In this document: positions 58,066-64,000 of the stretch, one piece after another | Numbering within the stretch: the first letter of the stretch is position 1 | Layout: every line of letters begins with the position of its first letter | Assembly (NCBI GenBank): GCA_016199745.1 | Contig: JACQFZ010000070.1 | Span: forward strand, 62,001-126,000 | Source: Gammaproteobacteria bacterium | GTDB lineage: Bacteria; Pseudomonadota; Gammaproteobacteria; Acidiferrobacterales; Sulfurifustaceae | Reading direction: 5' to 3' | Length of the DNA stretch: 64,000 nucleotides | Position numbers and translations under genes: made by a program | Notes under the pieces: model-generated | The model's input: only the letters and a program-made list of their open reading frames with translations | The model's database searches: none | Told to the model about the DNA's origin: nothing

Positions 58066-59457
58066 TCACTGGGGCGACTCGAACCAGTGCAACTTCTCGC
58101 GTAAACGTACGACCTCGCCGATGATGATCAGTGTCGGCGGTTTGACATCGCCGCTGTCGACGATGTCCGGTAACGACGCGAGCGTGCCGGTGAGTACGCG
58201 CTGCTGTTGTGTCGTACCTTGTTGCACGAGCGCCGCCGGCGTCGAATCGCTGAGCCCACGCGCGATGAGCTCGCGGCAAATCGGTCGCACACCATGCAGT
58301 CCCATGTAAAACACCAGCGTCTGCTGTGGCTGTATCAGCGACTCCCAGTTGAGGCTGAGGCTCCCATCTTTGAGATGGCCGGTGGCGAAAATTACCGAAT
58401 GCGCATAATCGCGATGCGTCAACGGAATCCCGGCGTAGGCGGCGCAACCGACGGCAGCGGTGATGCCCGGCACGACCTCGAACAACACACCGGCGGCGGC
58501 CAACGTGTCGATCTCTTCGCCACCGCGACCGAAGATAAAAGGATCGCCGCCCTTCAACCGCACCACCCGCTTACCGGCCTTGGCCAATCGAACTAATAAG
58601 TGATTGATGTCTTCTTGTGGCAGCGTGTGCTTGTCGCGTTCTTTGCCGGCATATATCAGCTCGGCCTCGCGCCGCACCAAATTCAAAACCTCACGCGAGA
58701 CTAGCCGGTCGTAGACAACGACATCCGCTTGCTGCATGAGCCGCAGTGCACGGAACGTCAGCAAGTCGGGATCGCCGGGACCAGCGCCGACGAGATAAAC
58801 CGCACCCTGCGGTTTTGCGTCGCCGTCGATATGTTCGAGCGCATGTTCGAGTGCGGCACGTGCCGCCGACTCACGACCCGACAGCACCTGCTCGGCGATC
58901 GGACCATCCAGTACGACTTCCCAGAAGCGACGCCGCTGCGCCGGATGTTTGATCTGCTGTTTGACCCGTTGGCGAAAATCGGCAACTAACTTACCGAGCC
59001 GTCCATAGCCGCTCGGGATCAGGGTTTCGAGACGCGCGCGAATCAGTCGCGCCAACACGGGTGCAGATCCGCTGGTAGAAACCGCCGCCACCACCGGCGA
59101 GCGATCGACGATCGACGGCATGATGAAAGTGCACAGGTCCGGACGATCGACCACGTTCACCGGAATGCGGCGCGCCAATGCCGCCGCATGCACCTGGCGG
59201 TTGACCGCACCGTCGTCGGTCGCGGCAAATACCAGCGTGCAACCATCGAGCTGAGACTCGATAAACAGCCCCGGCTGGTGCTCAATGTTGCCGTCGGCGA
59301 CGTAGCGGGTCAGCGTCGGCCCGAGCTTGGGCGCAACCACCGTCAAGCGGGCACCCGCTTCTAATAAGAGTCGCGCCTTCCGGCCCGCGACTTCACCGCC
59401 GCCCACCAACAGACACGAGCGGCCACGAAGATTGATAAAAATCGGTAAAAAATCCAT
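58066..59457 (-). CDS. cysG: Trifunctional siroheme synthase CysG
   Basis: Makes siroheme from uroporphyrinogen III, for sulfite or nitrite reductases. It has 463 residues. The N-terminal dehydrogenase/ferrochelatase half (about 1-200) opens [28 protein letters not shown]. The C-terminal uroporphyrinogen methyltransferase half (about 210-455) contains [58 protein letters not shown] and TLVFYMGL. It is convergent with the dsr/tus operon, a meaningful neighbour if a siroheme sulfite reductase is made. Confidence 0.96.
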   Translation of the reverse strand: MDFLPIFINLRGRSCLLVGGGEVAGRKARLLLEAGARLTVVAPKLGPTLTRYVADGNIEHQPGLFIESQLDGCTLVFAATDDGAVNRQVHAAALARRIPVNVVDRPDLCTFIMPSIVDRSPVVAAVSTSGSAPVLARLIRARLETLIPSGYGRLGKLVADFRQRVKQQIKHPAQRRRFWEVVLDGPIAEQVLSGRESAARAALEHALEHIDGDAKPQGAVYLVGAGPGDPDLLTFRALRLMQQADVVVYDRLVSREVLNLVRREAELIYAGKERDKHTLPQEDINHLLVRLAKAGKRVVRLKGGDPFIFGRGGEEIDTLAAAGVLFEVVPGITAAVGCAAYAGIPLTHRDYAHSVIFATGHLKDGSLSLNWESLIQPQQTLVFYMGLHGVRPICRELIARGLSDSTPAALVQQGTTQQQRVLTGTLASLPDIVDSGDVKPPTLIIIGEVVRLREKLHWFESPQ

Positions 59458-59584
59458 TAGTCCTTGTTTGTCATTAGCTTCTGTTACTTAGCATAACCGC
59501 TGCGCGATTTGCCTCGCAGAAAAGGCGCGCCGATGACGCAGTTTGACATGTCCGCCTGACAATTCCTCGTTTAAACTGAGACTT

Positions 59585-60640
59585 ATGAATTCGAATCCGA
59601 TGGGGGCCACGGCTGCGGTTTCCCGACCTTCTGCCTATGCCCCGCGCGCGCTGTCGCTGCGATTTATCGGTTCGACCAAAGACTACTTCCGTATCTGGAT
59701 CACCAATATCTGTCTAACGCTGTTCACGCTCGGCATTTATTCGGCCTGGGCCAAAGTCCGTAAGAAACGCTACTTCTATTCGCACACCCTACTCGACGAC
59801 ACGCCGTTTCAATACCTCGGTCAACCGTTGCCCATCCTCAAAGGTCGGATCATCGCCGCCGTGCTGTTCGGCGCATGGTATACCGCCACGCATTTCGTCG
59901 CCGCCTTGATTCCAATCGTATTCATCGGCGCATTGGTGCTGGCACCATGGGTTGTGGTCCGCGCCGCTGCCTTCAATGCGCGCTACTCGGCATTCCGCAA
60001 CATGACCTTCCATTTTAACGGCAGCTATTGGGGCGCCGTTAAAGTGTTATATGGCGGGCTGGTATTTACCATCATCACATTGGGTTTCGGATTTTCGTGG
60101 TGGCAGAAATACCTGAAGGGTTTCATGATCCAGCATATGGGCTACGGCGGTATCAACGGTGAATTTTCCGCCACCGGCACGCAATTCTTCAAAACCTATT
60201 TCATCGGTGGCTTAGTCGTCGGCGTATTGATCACCGCGCTATCGGTCGTCATTTTCGCCGTAACCGGTCCGAGCAAATCGACGGCGGTAGTGGCAACCAC
60301 TCTCGTCGGTTACGGCTCGTACGTCATCATGTATGCCTTCACGCAAGCACGCATCAGCAATCTGGTCTGGAACCATACGACGCTCGGGCCGATCCATTTT
60401 GGCTCGCGCCTGCGCGCCCGCGAGCTCATCTGGCTCTACGCCAGCAATGCCGTCGCCATTCTCGCCTCGGCCGGCCTGCTGATCCCGTGGGCGACGATCC
60501 GTATGCTCAAGTACCGCGTAACGCAATTCACGCTCACGATCGACGGCGAGCTGCACATGTTCGAAGGCAACGGCGCCACTGCGGTCGCCGCCGCCGGCGC
60601 CGAGGTCGGCGAAATCTTCGATTTCGATATGTCGATATGA
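59585..60640 (+). CDS. DUF898 (YjgN-like) membrane protein
   Basis: A 351-residue integral membrane protein. ATG 59585 is preferred to an in-frame codon at 59543. The family core LSLRFIGSTKDYFRIWITNICLTLFTLGIYSAWAKVRKKRYFYSHTLLDD is at about 20-70. About six to seven hydrophobic helices follow, with repeated blocks such as FSWWQKYLKGFMIQHMGYGGI and NLVWNHTTLGPIHFGSRLR. Function unknown. It overlaps the M48 peptidase by ATGA, a frequent pairing. Confidence 0.9.
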   Translation: MNSNPMGATAAVSRPSAYAPRALSLRFIGSTKDYFRIWITNICLTLFTLGIYSAWAKVRKKRYFYSHTLLDDTPFQYLGQPLPILKGRIIAAVLFGAWYTATHFVAALIPIVFIGALVLAPWVVVRAAAFNARYSAFRNMTFHFNGSYWGAVKVLYGGLVFTIITLGFGFSWWQKYLKGFMIQHMGYGGINGEFSATGTQFFKTYFIGGLVVGVLITALSVVIFAVTGPSKSTAVVATTLVGYGSYVIMYAFTQARISNLVWNHTTLGPIHFGSRLRARELIWLYASNAVAILASAGLLIPWATIRMLKYRVTQFTLTIDGELHMFEGNGATAVAAAGAEVGEIFDFDMSI

Positions 60641-61677
60641 AAACCGCCGCGACGCCGCCCAATCTGCTGAAGGGCAACTTTTACGACGGCCGCGCGCCCA
60701 TCGCTGCCGCGGTAACGCTCATTTGGTCCGGCAATACGATAAAGCTGATCGGCGCCGAGATCGCGCAGTCTTATATGACCAACGAATTGCGCGTGTCGCC
60801 GCGTACCGGCAGAACCGCTCGCTTCATCGCCCTACCCGACGGCACGCAATTGCAGTGCAACGATCATCCGTTACTGGATCGACTCCCACAGGAAGTGAAA
60901 TCGGAAGGCCTAGCGGCCTGGCTCGAACAGCGCTGGTGGGTGGCGCTGGTTTGCTTGGCCGTGACGATTTTCGGTTTGACGGTCGGTTACATTTACGGTT
61001 TGCCGGTGGCGGCGGAACAGTTGGCGGCAAAGATTCCGATCGAGTACGAGAAAAAAATCGGCGAGCAGGCGGTGGCCTGGCTCGACGATAACGAGATGTT
61101 CGAGGAGTCCGAGGTCGACGCCGACGTGCAGGAAGAGATCAACAAAGGCTTCGCCGAGCTGTCGGCCGGTTTGCCGCAGGCGGCGCACTACCACCTGGAA
61201 TTTCGCAACGCCCCCGCCATCGGTGCCAATGCCTTCGCCTTTCCCGGTGGCACCATCGTCGTCACCGATGAGCTGATCGAACTCAGCGAATCGCCGGACG
61301 AAGTATTAGCTGTACTCGCTCATGAAATCGGCCACGTTGAGCGCCGGCATGCCATGCGGCATCTATTGCAAGATTCCGCCACCGCCACCATCGCCACGGC
61401 CATCACTAACGATGCTTCGTCGTTAACACTCGCCGTCAGCGGCTTTCCGGTGATGCTGGCGCAAGCGAAGTACTCGCGTGAATTCGAAGCCGAGGCGGAT
61501 GAATTCGGATTTAAGCTGCTCAAGCAACATAACCTATCGCCGGAAGCGTTCGCGACGATGATGGAGCGAATGACCGAAGATCGCGAGGATGAGGACGAAC
61601 GCCGCTTGTCGTTTATCTCGACCCACCCTGTTACCACCGAGCGCATTGCGCGAGCACGGGCGGCGGCGCAGGAATAA
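60637..61677 (+). CDS. M48 family zinc metallopeptidase, membrane-anchored
   Basis: A 346-residue protein. An N-terminal domain (about 1-95) of the type often fused to M48 (GNFYDGRAPIAAAVTLIWSGN) precedes one transmembrane helix (about 104-124). The peptidase domain follows, with HEIGH (H229-H233) and the third-ligand region EFEAEADEFG (E284). The closing segment STHPVTTERIARAR is typical of M48 proteins with Loip/BepA-like domains. Probably a periplasmic quality-control protease. ATG 60637 is coupled to DUF898; an earlier in-frame start at 60487 runs inside that gene. Confidence 0.92.
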   Translation: MKTAATPPNLLKGNFYDGRAPIAAAVTLIWSGNTIKLIGAEIAQSYMTNELRVSPRTGRTARFIALPDGTQLQCNDHPLLDRLPQEVKSEGLAAWLEQRWWVALVCLAVTIFGLTVGYIYGLPVAAEQLAAKIPIEYEKKIGEQAVAWLDDNEMFEESEVDADVQEEINKGFAELSAGLPQAAHYHLEFRNAPAIGANAFAFPGGTIVVTDELIELSESPDEVLAVLAHEIGHVERRHAMRHLLQDSATATIATAITNDASSLTLAVSGFPVMLAQAKYSREFEAEADEFGFKLLKQHNLSPEAFATMMERMTEDREDEDERRLSFISTHPVTTERIARARAAAQE

Positions 61678-62105
61678 GCAGACACACTTCGTGGCACAAA
61701 ATCAGCCAACGAAAAAAGACGCCGAAGAACCGCCAGCGTCGTTCGGCACAAGCCGCTATCGATCGGTAATTCGCTATCTGCGGTCTCCCCGCAAGGTGAA
61801 GGCACTCTTCTACTAACTTCTCACCGACAACTTGTAAGTTATTGTTCTTCTAGTTAATAAAATATTTCCCGGTCAACGGGATATCGCGTACGGTTAGATT
61901 ATCCAGCGCGTCGGAAAATTGTTTATCGCAATTGCCTTTCATCCACAAAAAAATGTCGGCCGGCACCGGCTAAATGTTCTACACCTAAACAAGTAGTCCC
62001 AAGCAACAGCGAGGTCGACGCAAGTGCGAGATTTACCCGAGGTAGTCGCTGCCCTAGAATCCCCCCCGCTTATGAGCAGGCCTCGTGTCCAAGTGGAGTA
62101 TCGAA
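61678..62105. other. AT-richer intergenic interval with a weak 41-codon frame
   Basis: No firm gene. GTG 61691 opens a 41-codon frame (AQNQPTKKDAEEPPASFG and on) ending at 61816; it lacks a clear Shine-Dalgarno sequence and is probably chance. The middle (61830-62030) is visibly AT-richer than the flanks. The promoter for the TPR gene should lie here, but no good -35/-10 or sigma28 (TAAA-N15-GCCGATAA) match was seen. Confidence 0.5.
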
Positions 62106-62711
62106 ATGTCTAAAACCCCGGAATCGTTGGACGCCGACGAGTTGCTGCATCTCGCCATACAAGCGAGCGCCCAAGGCAATCACGAGCAAGCGATCACCGC
62201 CCTAAAGCGCGCCATTGGCGTCGCCCCCAACGAAGGCAAACTGCACTACATGCTCGGCGCCGAACACGCGCAGATCGGCATGTACGACCGCGCCGCCGAG
62301 GAGATGGCGCGCGCCGTCGAGCTCGATCCGAAGCTCGATACCGCCCGTTTCCAGCTCGGCCTGCTGCACCTGACCTCCGGTCGCGTCGAGCAAGCGACCA
62401 ATGCCTGGAAGCCGCTCGAAAGCCTCGGCGCCGAGCATCCGCTCTACCTGTTCAAGACCGGCCTGCTACACCTGGTGCGCGACGAGTTCGACGAATGCGC
62501 CAAACACCTTAATAAAGGTATCGCACTGAACCAGGCCAACGCCGCACTTAATAATGATATGCGGCAGGTACTGCGCGACATCGACAAGCAGCTGCAAGCC
62601 AATTCCACTTCGGCAAAACCGGCAACCCCCGCTAAAGCGGCGGCGGCGCCGAAGCACGTGCTGTTGTCGGCCTATCGCCAGAACCGCGACGACGACAAAG
62701 ACAAGGATTAG
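62106..62711 (+). CDS. Tetratricopeptide repeat protein
   Basis: A 201-residue soluble protein with about three to four TPR units (residues about 12-150): DELLHLAIQASAQGNHEQAITALKRAIGVAPNEGKLHYMLGAEHAQIGMYDRAAEEMARAVELDPKL and on, typical A-helix/B-helix spacing. A Lys/Ala-rich and acidic tail ends DDDKDKD. ATG 62106 follows GGAG; an upstream GTG at 62085 is less likely. Together with the next gene it faces a FliA-like sigma factor and fliP, so a flagellar chaperone or assembly role is possible but unproven. Confidence 0.85.
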   Translation: MSKTPESLDADELLHLAIQASAQGNHEQAITALKRAIGVAPNEGKLHYMLGAEHAQIGMYDRAAEEMARAVELDPKLDTARFQLGLLHLTSGRVEQATNAWKPLESLGAEHPLYLFKTGLLHLVRDEFDECAKHLNKGIALNQANAALNNDMRQVLRDIDKQLQANSTSAKPATPAKAAAAPKHVLLSAYRQNRDDDKDKD

Positions 62712-62729
62712 CCGTTTCCCACCACTCGC

Positions 62730-63110
62730 ATGGAACCGATCAATCGACTGAACCGCTTGGTGGAAACGCTCCGCCAGCAAATTGCCGATTCCGCCCGGCG
62801 CGCCGGATCGACGGCAGGACAAAGCACCTCCGCTACCTTCGGCAACGCCGCTCAAGCTCGGTCGGCGCTACCGGATCTTCGACTGCGCATTCAAGATCGG
62901 CTTCGCGCCGTCGACATGAGCGGTCCGGAAGGACAGCACCAAGCGAAACGCGTCTTCCTCGAATCGGTACTCGCCTGGGAATTCGGCGACAAACTGCAAC
63001 TCGATCAACAGTACACGTCGCTGCTCGATAAGATTCAAGAAGCGGTCGAGACCGATCCCGAGTTCGATCGTCAGTTCACGGCATTACTCGCCGATCTGTC
63101 GCGCCCGTAA
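62730..63110 (+). CDS. Unknown 126-residue protein near flagellar genes
   Basis: Family not recognised. It begins MEPINRLNRLVETLRQQIAD, has an Ala/Ser/Thr-rich middle, and a helical C-terminal half containing KRVFLESVLAWEFGDKLQLDQQYTSLLDKIQEAVETDPEF. No signal peptide or membrane segment. It starts 18 bases after the TPR gene, so the two are likely co-transcribed, and it ends 3 bases from the convergent sigma factor stop. Confidence 0.7.
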   Translation: MEPINRLNRLVETLRQQIADSARRAGSTAGQSTSATFGNAAQARSALPDLRLRIQDRLRAVDMSGPEGQHQAKRVFLESVLAWEFGDKLQLDQQYTSLLDKIQEAVETDPEFDRQFTALLADLSRP

Positions 63111-63113
63111 TCG

Positions 63114-63860
63114 TTACATCTGCAAGTTCAAGCTTTCGATCGAGCGCAACGCGTCGCGCACCAGCTTCAGGGCGCGCGCGTGCAGTTGCGATACTCTGCC
63201 CTTCGAAACGCCGAGCTTGTCGGCAATCTCGCTAAATTCCAGATGCTCGAAATAATGCGACAGCACGATTTGGCGCTCGCGCTCCGGTAGCGCTTGCACG
63301 ATGGCGCCCATGCGCTGCTGCAAGCGCTTCATCTCCAACGACCGATAAGGATCGGCCGCTTGGTCCTCGCTGTCGGGTCGCCAGATTCCCGATTCCTCGA
63401 GCATGTAACCGAGTGCCAGGCCGATCGCGAGATCGACCATCGTCGCGAACGGATCATCGGACGAGTCGCTGGCTGCACGCATCGACTTCGTGCGCTCGCG
63501 CATCGCTCGCTTGCGCTGGGCGTACTGCGCCGCTTGCTCCGATGCCATTTCAATCCCATTCAGAATCGCACCGCGAATGCGATACGTGGCGAACGTTGGG
63601 AACGCGACTTGCAGGTCGGGATCGAAGCGATCGATCGCCTCGATCAGACCAATGCGGGCGTATTGCAGGTAGTCGCGGAAATCGATGATGTCGTTGATGC
63701 GCTTGGCGAAAAGCGCGGCGGCGATGCCCTTCGCCGTCGGCAAATAGTGCTCGATGAGTCGATGGCGCACAACCGGATCGCGGCCCGACACATAGTGGCG
63801 CCACAACACCGCCGCTTCGTCACCGCCACCGTCGCTGGCCGTGTCCAGACAGCCTGCCAT
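63114..63860 (-). CDS. FliA-like (sigma28-family) sigma factor
   Basis: A 248-residue sigma factor. Region 2 (about 25-105) includes HYLPTAKGIAAALFAKRI, LQYARIGLIEAIDRFDP and FPTFATYRIRGAILNGI, the FliA/WhiG-type signature. Region 4 (about 185-240) has LPERERQIVLSHYFEHLEFSEIADKLGVSKGRVSQLHARALKLVRDAL. The linker between them is charged and unlike E. coli FliA. It starts 15 bases after the fliP stop and should be co-transcribed with it. In flagellated bacteria this class transcribes late flagellar genes. Confidence 0.88.
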   Translation of the reverse strand: MAGCLDTASDGGGDEAAVLWRHYVSGRDPVVRHRLIEHYLPTAKGIAAALFAKRINDIIDFRDYLQYARIGLIEAIDRFDPDLQVAFPTFATYRIRGAILNGIEMASEQAAQYAQRKRAMRERTKSMRAASDSSDDPFATMVDLAIGLALGYMLEESGIWRPDSEDQAADPYRSLEMKRLQQRMGAIVQALPERERQIVLSHYFEHLEFSEIADKLGVSKGRVSQLHARALKLVRDALRSIESLNLQM

Positions 63861-63875
63861 TGCAACCTCGACGTA

Positions 63876-64000
63876 TTATTGGAAGCTGTACAGCAGCGAC
63901 CGTGTCACTAGATTCCAGCCGTCGATCAATACGAACATCAGAATCTTGAGCGGCATGGAAATCATCATCGGCGGCACCATCATCATGCCCATCGACATCA
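63876..64000 (-). CDS. fliP: Flagellar export apparatus protein FliP, C-terminal end only
   Basis: The last 40 codons of a gene entering from the right edge. They encode [20 protein letters not shown], then [20 protein letters not shown] and TAA. This is the invariant FliP C-terminus (VPP, ISxPxK and DGWNLV blocks). FliP is a core subunit of the flagellar type III export gate in the inner membrane. A sigma factor gene, not fliQ, follows. Confidence 0.85.
   Translation of the reverse strand, partial: MSMGMMMVPPMMISMPLKILMFVLIDGWNLVTRSLLYSFQ

Noticed and set aside
59544-59578. TTGACA upstream of the DUF898 gene as a promoter
   Set aside because: The nearest -10-like TTTAAA is about 20-21 bases away, too far for a confident sigma70 call.
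61691-61816. A GTG-started 41-codon frame after the M48 gene
   Set aside because: No Shine-Dalgarno sequence, no recognisable motif; kept only as a note in the interval entry.

Overview
The window reads as chromosome of a free-living gammaproteobacterium. The gene orders miaA-hfq-hflX-hflK-hflC-DUF2065-purA, rpsF-rpsR-rplI-dnaB-alr-radA and lolCD-comEC are typical of that class. GC is high (roughly 58-60 % by eye). A stand-alone hisZ, a succinylase-type lysine route, type IV pili, flagella, a 3-hydroxybutyrate oligomer hydrolase and a two-cysteine DsrC with DsrEFH-type partners suggest a deep-branching lineage with some sulfur chemistry (Chromatiales, Acidiferrobacterales or Nevskiales-like). 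I cannot name the genus.

Layout. 1-7.2 kb: envelope and competence genes (partial comEC, DUF2062, lolD/lolC, CapA-like lipoprotein, dciA, M23 peptidase). 7.2-12 kb: yggS, oligomer hydrolase, bestrophin, EamA transporter. 12.1-15.3 kb: dapC-dapD-dapE, the succinylase arm of lysine/diaminopimelate synthesis. 15.5-18.7 kb: PP2C phosphatase and two paralogous FHA proteins around a LysR regulator. 18.7-27.9 kb: arginine succinyltransferase (AST) catabolic operon aruC-aruF-aruG-astD-gdh-astE on the minus strand. The expected astB is absent, and a short NAD-glutamate dehydrogenase stands in its place.

27.9-29.9 kb is the one clearly accessory stretch. It is AT-richer and holds a compact three-gene minus-strand operon (182-aa GNAT-like protein, 67 aa, 62 aa). 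Each gene has a strong Shine-Dalgarno sequence, the genes overlap, and the operon ends in a hairpin. The whole block lies between two imperfect direct repeats of about 170 bp. This is the best candidate here for an undescribed mobile or defence/toxin-type cassette.

29.9-38.2 kb: DNA repair, replication and translation genes (radA, alr, dnaB, rplI, rpsR, rpsF, rlmB, rnr), then tRNA-Leu(CAG). 38.8-45.8 kb: type IV pilus tip and minor pilin operon fimT/fimU-pilV-pilW-pilX-pilY1-pilE. 45.8-55.9 kb: purA, hisZ, DUF2065, hflC, hflK, hflX, hfq, miaA, lysS and prfB, the last with the classical programmed +1 frameshift. 56.1-59.5 kb: msrB, a sulfur relay dsrEFHC/tusDCBE set and convergent cysG. 59.6-61.7 kb: DUF898 membrane protein plus M48 peptidase. 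62.1-64 kb: a TPR protein, an unknown protein, a FliA-like sigma factor and the 3' end of fliP at the right edge.

No rRNA operon, CRISPR array, recognisable transposase, integrase or prophage was seen.
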